38,389 nucleotides of DNA from JADHUC01 sp964617665 (lineage in GTDB: Bacteria; Planctomycetota; Planctomycetia; Pirellulales; Pirellulaceae): positions 1 to 38,389 of the forward strand of contig CAZUAH010000079.1 in the NCBI GenBank assembly GCA_964617665.1. Reading direction: 5' to 3'. Shown here piece by piece: positions 24,001-32,271 of this stretch. The notes beneath the pieces were generated by a model. It was given only the letters and a program-made list of their open reading frames with translations, ran no database searches and was not told the DNA's origin. The position numbers and the translations under genes were made by a program. Each line of letters starts with the position of its first letter. Positions within the stretch are counted from its first letter, which is position 1.

Positions 24001-25044
24001 CTAGAAGGTGCGCCAGAGAATGGCCGTGTGGACTAACTTCAGCGGTTCTACGAATGGGGGCGCGGCGCTGCTTCCGATCACAGAGTCGGCCTTGTCGAGG
24101 CCCGCCTCGGCGTAGCCGTCTCGATTCACGAACAATCGATCGTATGCAACGCAGTTTACGATGAATTCGACGTGATTGTCCTCGAACAACACGTTTTGCC
24201 CGTAGCCGCCATGGTTCTCGCTTCGACGTCCCTGCAGGTGCATACTGGGCGCATCAGACATTATCGCGAAGCAGGCTCGGCCTTCATTGCGCGGCGTCTG
24301 ATACCGCTCGTTTTCGAGATACCCCAGCGTGTAGCCATAACTTCCGCCCATCGTACGCTGTAAATCGCGAAGTTGTCGATCACGGGCCTGATCAACTTCT
24401 TGCAGCGACGGAACTCGCCAAAGCGACAAGTTGTCCGCCAACCGGGATCCCGGGCAGACCAACACATCCGTCTCGGTCAAATACTGGTTCTCGACCAGGA
24501 TCGGAGCATACAGCCCGGCAACAGCACGATTTCCTTCGAGAGGTATACGAGGAAAGAACCCGCGCGAACTCTCGCTGTAGTCGTTCAGCGTCCGGCCAAG
24601 GTGCTGCAGATTGTGTTGGCAACTTGCGATGCGAGACTGGAATCGGCTGTTGGCAATCGCCGGGAAGAACAACATTGCCAACGCCAGGACGATGCCGCCT
24701 GCGACGACTGCGTCGATCAGAGACCAACGCCGAGCGCCCGATCCCCTTTCCGGCCGCTCGCTGAAACGGCCGCGTGAAGTCGCCGCGGGCTGCGTGCGCG
24801 CAGCAGAAGCCAGCGACACCAATTGTCGTTCTTTGTACGCTTCAACAACGGTACAAGTCCGACCGACCAAACCGGCAGGCGGTTCGTCCTGATCGGCGTC
24901 CTCTGTCTCGAGGATCGCTAGCCGCTCTCGGAGGGCCTCCAATTCGTGCTGCAATTGCACGTCGCCGCTGAGAGCCTCTTCGACCCGCAGACGTTCGTCG
25001 TCGTCGAGCGCGTCAAGCAAGTAACCTAGCAAGTCTTCGCGCAT
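24001..25044 (-). CDS. Anti-sigma factor with a pseudopilin/DUF1559-like C-terminus
   Basis: This is a 347-residue protein. Residues 1-50 (MREDLLGYLLDALDDDERLR VEEAL) look like the sigma-binding start of planctomycete anti-sigma factors, although the zinc-ligand H-x3-C-x2-C is absent. A linker leads to a helix at about 108-130 (LIDAVVAGGIVLALAMLFFPAI). From there it resembles a DUF1559 pseudopilin: NSRFQSRIASCQHNLQHLG RTLNDY, then VCPGSRL, then HGGYGQNVLFEDNHVEF at about 278-294, matching the end of the H-X9-DG class. The pilin cleavage glycine is not present. It follows the sigma gene by 8 bases, so the pair is one operon. The exported half may sense envelope state; this is inferred. Confidence 0.75.
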   Translation of the reverse strand: MREDLLGYLLDALDDDERLRVEEALSGDVQLQHELEALRERLAILETEDADQDEPPAGLVGRTCTVVEAYKERQLVSLASAARTQPAATSRGRFSERPERGSGARRWSLIDAVVAGGIVLALAMLFFPAIANSRFQSRIASCQHNLQHLGRTLNDYSESSRGFFPRIPLEGNRAVAGLYAPILVENQYLTETDVLVCPGSRLADNLSLWRVPSLQEVDQARDRQLRDLQRTMGGSYGYTLGYLENERYQTPRNEGRACFAIMSDAPSMHLQGRRSENHGGYGQNVLFEDNHVEFIVNCVAYDRLFVNRDGYAEAGLDKADSVIGSSAAPPFVEPLKLVHTAILWRTF

Positions 25045-25052
25045 CGGATTGC

Positions 25053-25706
25053 TCAGTCCAATTCGTCAGTGTGATCCCGGTTCCAAACCTCGCCCAGTTT
25101 CCCAATCGCCGCATGCAGCCGGCTTTTCACCGTCCCCACGGGAATGGATAAAACCTCGGCCGCCTCGCGATACTTCAAACCCTGGTAGTAGACCAGATGG
25201 ATAACAGTTCGCATCTGGTCCGGGAGTTCGTTCAAGGCCCGCTGTACCTGTTGGTCCTGTTCCTCCCTGCCGACTCGAGCGGCCGGGCTCGGCTCCCGGC
25301 TCGCCATCAGATCGGCCAAATTCCTCTCGTCATCCCCTTCGTCGCTGCCACGAAGGTAATCAAGGCTGACCATCTGATGCCGCCGATTCCGGCGCTGAGC
25401 ATCAATGGCCTGATTCGTAGCAATGGCGTACAGCCACGGTTTGACGCGGCGGCCCGCCTCGAATTGGTGGCACTTCAAATGCACTTGCAGGAAGGCGGCC
25501 TGGAAGGCGTCCTCCGCCATGTCTCGATTGCCCAAATAACGTCGCAGGTAGCTGAACAACTCGCGTTCATACCGCCGAACCAGTTCCTCGAACAGGTCGC
25601 GGTCTTCCGTCTCGCGATATTGCAGCAGCAACTCCTCGTCGGTCAAATCGGACAGCGAAGGGCTTCGGATTCCAGCCGACTCCTTTGCATTCAGCGTGGC
25701 ACTCAT
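25053..25706 (-). CDS. ECF-type RNA polymerase sigma factor
   Basis: This 217-residue protein has region 2 at about 30-95 (LFEELVRRYERELFSYLRRYLG, DMAEDAFQAAFLQVHLKC, VKPWLYAIATNQAIDAQRR). Region 4 is at about 155-205 (QRALNELPDQMRTVIHLVYYQ, LKYREAAEVLSIPVGTVKSRLHAAIGKL). An acidic linker (about 115-150) separates them. It is typical of the large planctomycete ECF group. The downstream anti-sigma gene begins 8 bases after the stop. A Shine-Dalgarno site is not obvious before the ATG. It is transcribed divergently from the NCS2-like permease. Confidence 0.9.
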   Translation of the reverse strand: MSATLNAKESAGIRSPSLSDLTDEELLLQYRETEDRDLFEELVRRYERELFSYLRRYLGNRDMAEDAFQAAFLQVHLKCHQFEAGRRVKPWLYAIATNQAIDAQRRNRRHQMVSLDYLRGSDEGDDERNLADLMASREPSPAARVGREEQDQQVQRALNELPDQMRTVIHLVYYQGLKYREAAEVLSIPVGTVKSRLHAAIGKLGEVWNRDHTDELD

Positions 25707-25945
25707 ACTGTTCTACGAACCTTAGATGAGAAAGTTCGATGAGATTGTGTCGCTGGGAGGCTCCGTCCGCCAAAAAACCAGTCTAACACACGCGTGCGAT
25801 GGACGCCAACGGTTTGCGAATCGACCATGCCCCATTTTCTGGGGACGCGTTCAATCACCTGACGCAAGCCCTTTGACATCCACAACTTCGGGATCTACAC
25901 TCACTATTCGCAGTCTAAGCAAACCCCGTGCCTACCGAAGTCTAA

Positions 25946-27541
25946 GTGTCCAGCAAAAAATATCGATGGGCCGCGCCCGGCGACGTTAACGCCTTTTTTG
26001 GCTTAATGTTAGACAATATTGCCGATCTGCTATTGACCGTCGGGCTGCTAGCTGTCGCTTTTGAATTTCCTGCAGAATTCGCCCTTCGCAATATGATCCC
26101 GGGTACCGCGATTGGCGTGTTGGTCGGGGACCTGCTTTTCTTCTGGATGGCTCTGTCGCTGGCAAAAAGGACTGGCCGTGACGACATCACGGCAATGCCG
26201 TTAGGGCTAGATACGCCGAGTACCTTCGGCATGGTGTTTTTCGTCCTGGGTCCCGCATTCGTGTCGGCGAAGGAAGGACTGCCCGACGGGGCGGATGTGA
26301 CGCTGGCAGCACGATACACGTGGCACATTGGGATCTGCGCGATCTTCATCAGTGGCTTGTTCAAGTTCGTATGTGCCCTTGGATCCAACTGGGTGCGCCG
26401 CGTTGTGCCGCGTGCAGGTTTGCTGGGTTCGCTCGCCGCGATAGCCCTGGTCTTGATCACCTTTCTTCCGCTAGTGGAAATCCTCGAATACCCCGTTGTA
26501 GGTTTCATCGCCTTGGCCATCATCCTGACAACGCTAGTGGCCCAAGTGCGTTTGCCGTTTCGCGTTCCCGGTGCATTGGGTGCTTTGTTGGTAGCCGGCG
26601 CTGTTTACTATCTGATGCGGGAAACGGGCACGTTGGGACACGTTTCGGAACAAGCGATAGATCCCCAGCAGGCATTGCTACCACATGAATGGATGAGTGT
26701 GTTTCGTTTTGAATGGGTTGCGGCGCTGAAGGATACGGTTACGTACCTGCCAATCGTAATTCCGTTTGCCTTGGCGACGGTGATCGGCGGAATCGATTGC
26801 ACGGAGAGTGCGGCCGCCGCGGGTGACGAGTACGATACGGGGAAGATCATCGGAGTCGAGGCGTTTGCCACGGTGGTCGCAGCTCTGTGTGGCGGAGTTA
26901 TCCAGACAACACCATACATTGGTCATCCAGCCTATAAGAAGATGGGCGGCCGTGCGGCCTATACGCTGGCGACTGCATTGTTCATCGGAAGCGCAGGTCT
27001 CGTCGGATACTTCGGGTACATGTACGCAGTGATTCCCAAGGCCGCAGTCTATCCGATCCTGATGTTCGTCGGCCTTGAAATCACGGCTCAGAGCTTCCAG
27101 GCGACACCCAAACGGCACTATGCGGCCGTGGCGCTGGCTTGTGTGCCGGCGCTGGCAGCACTAGCGTGGATCTACATCGGCAAGACTGGAATCGATGTGG
27201 ACGCGATGGAACAAGGTCCCTTGCGCAGGGAATTGCTGACGATCCGCATCCTTGCCAACGGTTTCATCGTCACCAGCTTGGTTTGGGCTTCGGCCCTGGC
27301 CGCAATTGTGGACCGGCGGCTGAGTTTGGCCGCCATCTACTTCGCAATCGGGGCACTGTGCACAACGTTCGGCATCATACACTCGCCTTTGCCCGGTGGC
27401 CCTGTGTTTCTCCCGTGGCAACTGGAACCAAACGTCTTCTTCACGGTACTGCAGTACATGTGCGGATACGCGGCAGTGGCCGTGATGTTGTTCGTATGGG
27501 GCTGGTGGCATAAGGGCCGCAACGATGGCCCGCTAACGTGA
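25946..27541 (+). CDS. NCS2-like nucleobase/anion permease
   Basis: This 531-residue integral protein has about 12 or 13 hydrophobic segments. The start resembles NCS2/AzgA-like permeases: GDVNAFFGLMLDNIADLLL, and a GIDCTESAAAAGDEYDTG loop near 280-300 that corresponds to the conserved substrate/gate region. This is followed by ATVVAALCGGVIQTTPYIGHPAYKKMGGR. Family members move purines, pyrimidines or ascorbate with protons; the substrate here is uncertain. The start is a GTG right after an in-frame TAA, and the N-terminal fit (KKYRWA-PGDVNAFFG) supports it. It stands alone, divergent from the sigma factor. Confidence 0.75.
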   Translation: MSSKKYRWAAPGDVNAFFGLMLDNIADLLLTVGLLAVAFEFPAEFALRNMIPGTAIGVLVGDLLFFWMALSLAKRTGRDDITAMPLGLDTPSTFGMVFFVLGPAFVSAKEGLPDGADVTLAARYTWHIGICAIFISGLFKFVCALGSNWVRRVVPRAGLLGSLAAIALVLITFLPLVEILEYPVVGFIALAIILTTLVAQVRLPFRVPGALGALLVAGAVYYLMRETGTLGHVSEQAIDPQQALLPHEWMSVFRFEWVAALKDTVTYLPIVIPFALATVIGGIDCTESAAAAGDEYDTGKIIGVEAFATVVAALCGGVIQTTPYIGHPAYKKMGGRAAYTLATALFIGSAGLVGYFGYMYAVIPKAAVYPILMFVGLEITAQSFQATPKRHYAAVALACVPALAALAWIYIGKTGIDVDAMEQGPLRRELLTIRILANGFIVTSLVWASALAAIVDRRLSLAAIYFAIGALCTTFGIIHSPLPGGPVFLPWQLEPNVFFTVLQYMCGYAAVAVMLFVWGWWHKGRNDGPLT

Positions 27542-27769
27542 TACGGTTTCTCGGGCACGTTGGGTTCCAGCCTTCAGGATCTGCGCATGAACCTCCTGCT
27601 TGACTCGCCTCAACGGCTATCGGATCGCTCGTTAGCCTGAATTCGGCTAGAATTTATCGAGTCGCCATGAGCCTCGACTCCGTCGAGTCGCGGCATTGCC
27701 GAGTGCCACCACAATGGTACCGATACCGGCTATTTCCCGTCACGTGACCACCTTGGCGTCCGATTTGCG
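27542..27769. other. Intergenic region with a hairpin
   Basis: No gene is seen. The perfect hairpin CTCGAC-TCC-GTCGAG lies at 27673-27687, next to a second GAGTCG arm at about 27658. The region presumably contains the end of the permease transcript and the promoter of the acetyltransferase. Confidence 0.4.
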
Positions 27770-28756
27770 ATGCTGGAGATGGATATGCCTGAAAGCAAAC
27801 TGCCCTTAACGTCCGAGAATCTCAGTGGCCAACCAATTCCTAACGAACTCACGCTTGCTGAGGTAGTGGATAACCTCTGTGACGCCAATAGTTGCCTCGT
27901 ACGACGACGCGAGGTTCCGCGTGATCGAAGGCTGCTGCCGTCCCGGAACGCACTGATCGATGCGGTGGAGGAACTGCGGTCGGTTCTTTTCCCTGGCTAC
28001 CATGGCAACCTAGAGGTCAGCGATGATAGCCTTCGTTTTCATGTCGGCGCCACCTTGGACCAGGTGCGACGCGTCTTGCTTGAGCAAATACGTCGGGGAT
28101 TGTGCTTCGCTTGCGACGGTACAAACCCAACGAGATGCGAGCAGTGCGACGACCGCACAGTCGCAGTCACGGCCGCCTTTCTTTCCCGTTTACCAGAAGT
28201 GCGCCGTTTGCTCGCGACGGATGTACAAGCCGCCTACAAAGGCGATCCAGCCGCGACCTCGCCCGACGAGACGATCTTCTGCTACCCGGGCATACTGGCG
28301 ATGACCAATCATCGATTGGCGCACGAGTTGTATCGTCTTGAAGTACCCATCCTGCCTCGCATTATTTCCGAACACGCCCACAGCAGTACGGGTATCGACA
28401 TCAACCCAGGCGCGACTATCGGCGAAGAGTTCTTTGTCGACCATGGAACGGGCGTCGTTATCGGCGAAACGTGTGTGATCGGTAACCGCGTTCGAATCTA
28501 TCAAGGAGTGACTTTGGGCGCGAAGAGCTTTCCCCTGGACGAGCATGGCAACCCTATCAAGAACATCCCTCGACACCCAATTGTCGAGGACGACGTCGTC
28601 ATCTACAGCGGGGCCACCGTCCTGGGACGCATCACCGTCGGCAAATGTACGGTGGTCGGCGGCAACGTGTGGCTAACCAAGAGCACACCGCCGGGGAGCA
28701 GTATTACGCAGGCTGAGTACCGGCAGGAGACGTTTACCGATGGCGCTGGAATTTGA
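27770..28756 (+). CDS. cysE: Serine O-acetyltransferase with a Cys-cluster extension
   Basis: This protein of about 328 residues makes O-acetylserine from serine and acetyl-CoA, the first step of cysteine synthesis. The C-terminal half (about 205-310) is a left-handed beta-helix with hexapeptide repeats: TGIDINPGATIGEEFFVDHGTG (the catalytic DH at 224-225), VVIGETCVIGNRVRIYQGVTLGA and DDVVIYSGATVLGRITVGKCTVVGGN. The N-terminal part carries C112-x2-C115 and C123-x2-C126 (CFACDGTNPTRCEQC), which is not usual in the enzyme and looks like a metal site. The longest frame starts at 27770, but the ATG at 27785 has GGAG 5 bases upstream and is an equally good start. No cysK is adjacent. Confidence 0.85.
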   Translation: MLEMDMPESKLPLTSENLSGQPIPNELTLAEVVDNLCDANSCLVRRREVPRDRRLLPSRNALIDAVEELRSVLFPGYHGNLEVSDDSLRFHVGATLDQVRRVLLEQIRRGLCFACDGTNPTRCEQCDDRTVAVTAAFLSRLPEVRRLLATDVQAAYKGDPAATSPDETIFCYPGILAMTNHRLAHELYRLEVPILPRIISEHAHSSTGIDINPGATIGEEFFVDHGTGVVIGETCVIGNRVRIYQGVTLGAKSFPLDEHGNPIKNIPRHPIVEDDVVIYSGATVLGRITVGKCTVVGGNVWLTKSTPPGSSITQAEYRQETFTDGAGI

Positions 28757-29027
28757 TTCTTCTTTCCTCGTCCGAGACGCAAGGTCCTTGAGCACGACAC
28801 GTCTGACTCGTTCCGGCAAAGTGCCGGCTCATCGCACGCCCAAACGCCTGAGTGCGTCATCTGCATCACTTACGGCCGACCTTCGCGGTAGTGCCCCGTT
28901 TCTCGGCTGGAAAAGCTGCAGGAAACGGTGAGTTAACGGGGAGAAGAACTCACCAAGGTCAACGCGTCGAATCCAAATATCTCCTGCAGTAGCAGTGTCG
29001 AACGTGGGCATCGCCAACTCTGAAAAC
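28757..29027. other. Gene-free stretch after cysE
   Basis: No gene, repeat or clear terminator is recognised in these 271 bases. It leads into the nested palindromic element at 29028-29220. Confidence 0.3.
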
Positions 29028-29220
29028 GCGCCCAGAGAACCTGACATGGCTGGTTCTCTCGCAGGTAGAAATCGGATTCCTTGTCCATAGGCTGCGTCAA
29101 ATTATGTCCGAGGATTTGGCGATCGGGAGTAGCTACGCTCGCCAGAGCGTGGGTTCTTGGCCGCCCACGTTCTGGCGAACGTAGCTACGTCGGACATGAC
29201 ATGTCAGGTTCTCTGGCGCC
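29028..29220. mobile_element. MITE-like nested palindrome (~190 bp)
   Basis: Perfect 17-base terminal inverted repeats (CCAGAGAACCTGACATG at 29032-29048 and its reverse complement at 29200-29216) enclose further inverted arms. These are ATGTCCGA at 29104-29111 with TCGGACAT at 29190-29197, and an inner hairpin of GTAGCTACG, CGCCAGA and GTGGG against CCCAC, TCTGGCG and CGTAGCTAC between 29129 and 29189. There is no open reading frame. The size and nested symmetry suit a miniature inverted-repeat element, but no target-site duplication could be seen. The 137 bases up to the ExbD-like stop hold nothing recognisable. Confidence 0.55.
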
Positions 29221-29357
29221 ACAAGTAATACGCTCTCGTCGGTCTACCTGGGGATAGCTGCGAGAATAGCCGAATGGCTGCTGATAATGGCTCGTAGAAG
29301 TGTTCAGTACTATGGCCGTCCGATGTCGCCGTACAACGAAGTCCAATTGGGTACCGG

Positions 29358-29897
29358 CTACTCTGCCTCTTCCGCTTCAAGGTGCGAGGTGCCGATGGTT
29401 GCATCGACTTTGCACTCTTCGGCGACTTGTAGCAGTCTCAATACCGATTCCATGCGGCATTGCTCATCGGCCTGGATGACGATATGCGAAGGAGGGTGAC
29501 TCCGGAGTTGTCGAAGTCTGGCTTTCACTTGGTCCAAGTCCATTACTTCGCCATCCACCGACATTTGGCCTTCTGCATTGATGGCGATGTGAAACTCCGT
29601 GACATCCAACTTGGCCTCGGCGGTATCCGTCGCAGCGTCCGTTTCGTTCTCGGTCACCAGTTTGGCCGCGCGTGCCAGTTCCTCGGCGCGTTCTCGCTCC
29701 ATCTCCGCAGCCTTGCGAGCTTGCGCCTCGGCCCTCAAGGCGTGCTCGCGCGCGACCATCGTTTTGTGGGTTGTGTTTCTGTAGAACATCACTCCTACCA
29801 GCACACACCCTGCCAAGAGCACGACGACGCCCAGAAGAACGACGACGATGACAATTGCGGCCGTGGGAGCGGAACTCTGTTGGTGATGTTTATCCAT
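29358..29897 (-). CDS. ExbD/TolR-like protein
   Basis: The protein is 179 residues from the ATG at 29897 (MDKHHQQSS), chosen because the next 22 upstream codons add no conserved sequence and AAGG precedes it. A cytoplasmic stub is followed by one helix at about 14-40 (AAIVIVVVLLGVVVLLAGCVLVGVMFY). An Ala/Glu/Arg-rich coiled coil (about 50-80) comes next. The C-terminal domain (about 100-172: FHIAINAEGQMSVDGEVMDL, SHIVIQADEQCRMESVLRLL, EECKVDATIGT) is like the periplasmic part of ExbD/TolR, which couples proton flow to outer-membrane work. No ExbB/TolQ partner is nearby. The usual ExbD membrane Asp is not seen in the helix, so motor function is doubtful. Confidence 0.6.
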   Translation of the reverse strand: MDKHHQQSSAPTAAIVIVVVLLGVVVLLAGCVLVGVMFYRNTTHKTMVAREHALRAEAQARKAAEMERERAEELARAAKLVTENETDAATDTAEAKLDVTEFHIAINAEGQMSVDGEVMDLDQVKARLRQLRSHPPSHIVIQADEQCRMESVLRLLQVAEECKVDATIGTSHLEAEEAE

Positions 29898-30152
29898 CGT
29901 GTCAGCCTTGTCGAATGCGAATGGTCTTTCTGTTAGTAGAATCAACGTGCGCGTCTGATGCAATACAGTGACGTTTCACCAAACAGTCCGCCAAGAGTGC
30001 GCCCGATGGTTCTCGCGCTTGCGGGGGCAATTTCTGACGGTTAGGATGACCTCACGCCCGTCAAGTTCAGTCACCGCCCACGAGCGACGAGAAGCGTGCC
30101 GTGACACGACGCCGCTCGACAAGCGGACCTAGTTCCAGGAAAGGAGATACCG

Positions 30153-31163
30153 ATGAACAGTGGCCTACGAGCAACTCTCGTAATATGGATTGCTGTTTCC
30201 ATTAGCACATGTGTCTGGCCGGTCCGCGTGGATGGTCAATCGTCGGCCAAGGCGGAACTGGTGGAAGTTCGTCGCATCTGGGACCAGGCCCAGCATAACG
30301 CATTCACGGATTTGATCCGGTTCAACGACCAGTGGTATTGTGCATTTCGCGAAGGAAAGAGCCACGTATGCGACACGGGAAAACTGCGGGTTTTAACCTC
30401 AACGGACACACAACAGTGGACGTCCGCAGCGTTGATGGCCTGGGATGGTGGCGACGTTCGAGACGCGAAGCTGTCGGTAACGTCGGATGGGCGGCTTATG
30501 CTCAGCGGCGCGGTGCGTTTTCTCAAACCAAAGGACGGCCAGACGCATCAGTCGGTGGCTTGGTTCTCCAGGGATGGCAAGACGTGGAGTTCGCCCTACC
30601 CGATCGGCGGCCCGAACCTGTGGATGTGGAGCGCCACTTGGCACAAAGACGCGGGTTACAGCATCGGCTACAGCGTCGCCTCGAAACGGTTCATCCGGCT
30701 GTACCATACTCGCGATGGGCAAACCTGGGACACGCTGGCCGATGACATTTTCCCCGGCGGAACCTACGCCAACGAAACGTCGCTGGTGTTTACGAAAGAC
30801 GATACCAGCTATTGCCTTCTGCGACGTGATTCGCATACCGCCACAGCGCAATTGGGTATCGCCAAGCCGCCTTACAAGCAGTGGACTTGGAAGGATCTGG
30901 GCGTGAAGATCGGCGGACCCAAGATGATCCAACTACCCGACGGTCGATTTGTCGCGGGCGTCCGGCTGTACGATCGCCGCGTGCGAACCGCTCTCTGCTG
31001 GATAGATGCGGAGAAAGGTACCTTGCGCGAGTTCCTCGCGTTTCCTTCCGGCGGTGATACAAGCTACCCCGGACTGGTCTGGAACGAGGGCATCCTGTGG
31101 GTCAGCTACTACGCCAGCCACGAAGGCAAGACCAGCATCTATTTGGCCAAAGTGAACCTGTGA
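30153..31163 (+). CDS. Secreted sialidase-fold (BNR-type) protein
   Basis: This 336-residue protein has a signal peptide (about residues 1-29, ending near VDGQSSA), then a six-blade propeller-like body. Sialidase-type motifs are present: FNDQWYCAFREGKSHVC (the FREG Arg-Glu motif of sialidase-superfamily proteins), LTSTDTQQWTS, WFSRDGKTWSSP and YHTRDGQTWDTL as Asp-box-like repeats. YANETSLVF is a conserved motif of the same set. Likely an exo-glycosidase or carbohydrate-binding protein acting outside the cytoplasm. A good AAGGAG lies before the ATG. It is convergent with the epimerase-like gene (8-base gap). Confidence 0.72.
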   Translation: MNSGLRATLVIWIAVSISTCVWPVRVDGQSSAKAELVEVRRIWDQAQHNAFTDLIRFNDQWYCAFREGKSHVCDTGKLRVLTSTDTQQWTSAALMAWDGGDVRDAKLSVTSDGRLMLSGAVRFLKPKDGQTHQSVAWFSRDGKTWSSPYPIGGPNLWMWSATWHKDAGYSIGYSVASKRFIRLYHTRDGQTWDTLADDIFPGGTYANETSLVFTKDDTSYCLLRRDSHTATAQLGIAKPPYKQWTWKDLGVKIGGPKMIQLPDGRFVAGVRLYDRRVRTALCWIDAEKGTLREFLAFPSGGDTSYPGLVWNEGILWVSYYASHEGKTSIYLAKVNL

Positions 31164-31171
31164 CGCGGTTG

Positions 31172-32059
31172 TCAGGCCATCTCGTAGTCTTGGACTTGGG
31201 AAACACCTGCTGGGAGCTTGGGAGGCGTTTCACAATCCCAGGTCGAATTCTTCTTGCGGCTGCGCGACGGCGGCTCCGCTTGGCCCCACCATTTCTGCAA
31301 CAGCTCTCGGCTTAGTCGCAGATATTCGTGTTCTGGCGGGAAGACTTTCAGTGTGATCGCGCCGTCGTATCCACTGTTTTTGATGCGTCGGATTCGGCTG
31401 GGCCAGTCGATTGCGCTGGATGGCGAGCAGCCGAGAGGCAGATGTTGATCGGCCTTGCCGTCGTTGTCCGAGAGTTGGACGTGCATCAGCCGATCGCCCA
31501 GCCGCTTGACATACTCGTCAAAGCGATCGTATTCAAGTTCCAGTTTGGCGTGTCCGCTGGACAGATGAAAACCGAGGCTCGGAACCTTGTCCAGTACGGT
31601 CGAAATATAGTTCAGCTGGTGATGGCCGCCGTGGGAGGCGTTCTCCAGCAGGACCGTCACTCCAACGTCTGCCGCTTCCTTGGACAGGGGCGCCAGTGTT
31701 TCGATGTGCCATGAAACCACATCGTGGACGGCGAAAGACCCTTCGGGAAAGGCGAAATGCACGCTTAACGTGGGTGCCCCGATTTGCTGAGACACTCGCA
31801 GGCACTGCCGCAGTTCCTCGAGGGCCGAGCAACGCGATGGTGCCAGTGGAGAACCCACTGGGATGAAGGCCGGAGTCTGAACCACGACGCCAAGGCCGTG
31901 TTCCTCCAGTGCTGACCTTAGGGCATTCGCATCGATTTCCTCGGGGTCGGCTGCCGGCGGACCGAGCGTGAGGTCGACGAAGTCGAATTCTTGTTGGTCG
32001 ATCCAGGCGATCTCGTTGTACAGATCCTTCCACGGTCGATTCATCAGGCCGATTCTCAT
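31172..32059 (-). CDS. Sugar phosphate isomerase/epimerase-like TIM-barrel protein
   Basis: This 295-residue protein resembles xylose isomerase-like/AP endonuclease 2 family barrels. It has E139 (VLLENASHGG), H170 (SSGHAK) and the family motif HVQLSDNDGKADQHLPLG at 193-210. Two positions that usually hold metal-binding acids look changed: the D of D-x-G-H is S167, and the E of ITLEVF is K238. This might mean altered metal use or loss of activity. The last 40 residues (RSRKKNSTWDCE onward) look unlike the family. It is divergent from the ThDP enzyme, with a palindromic repeat between them. Confidence 0.65.
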   Translation of the reverse strand: MRIGLMNRPWKDLYNEIAWIDQQEFDFVDLTLGPPAADPEEIDANALRSALEEHGLGVVVQTPAFIPVGSPLAPSRCSALEELRQCLRVSQQIGAPTLSVHFAFPEGSFAVHDVVSWHIETLAPLSKEAADVGVTVLLENASHGGHHQLNYISTVLDKVPSLGFHLSSGHAKLELEYDRFDEYVKRLGDRLMHVQLSDNDGKADQHLPLGCSPSSAIDWPSRIRRIKNSGYDGAITLKVFPPEHEYLRLSRELLQKWWGQAEPPSRSRKKNSTWDCETPPKLPAGVSQVQDYEMA

Positions 32060-32190
32060 GGTGGTGCCCTCGTCCGTTTAGGCCCAAGTCGCGAGTTTCC
32101 TTCATACTTATCGGCCCAACGTTGACAAAATAGAAGTAAACTCGCGGACTTCTCCTGCTATAGAAAAACGAGTACGCTGATGGTCGCCAT

Positions 32191-32239
32191 TGGTGTACCC
32201 GAGGCTCGCCGCTTGGTGTCGAGCCACGCTCGGGTACCA
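32191..32239. repeat. Inverted repeat upstream of the ThDP gene
   Basis: Arms TGGTGTACCCGAGGCTCG (32191-32208) and CGAGCCACGCTCGGGTACCA (32220-32239) pair well with a short bulge and an 11-base loop. It lies in the divergent intergenic region. It may be an interspersed repeat or a regulatory hairpin. Confidence 0.55.
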
Positions 32240-32271
32240 CGGATCACTTGGCGGCTAACGGAGGTTCGCGC

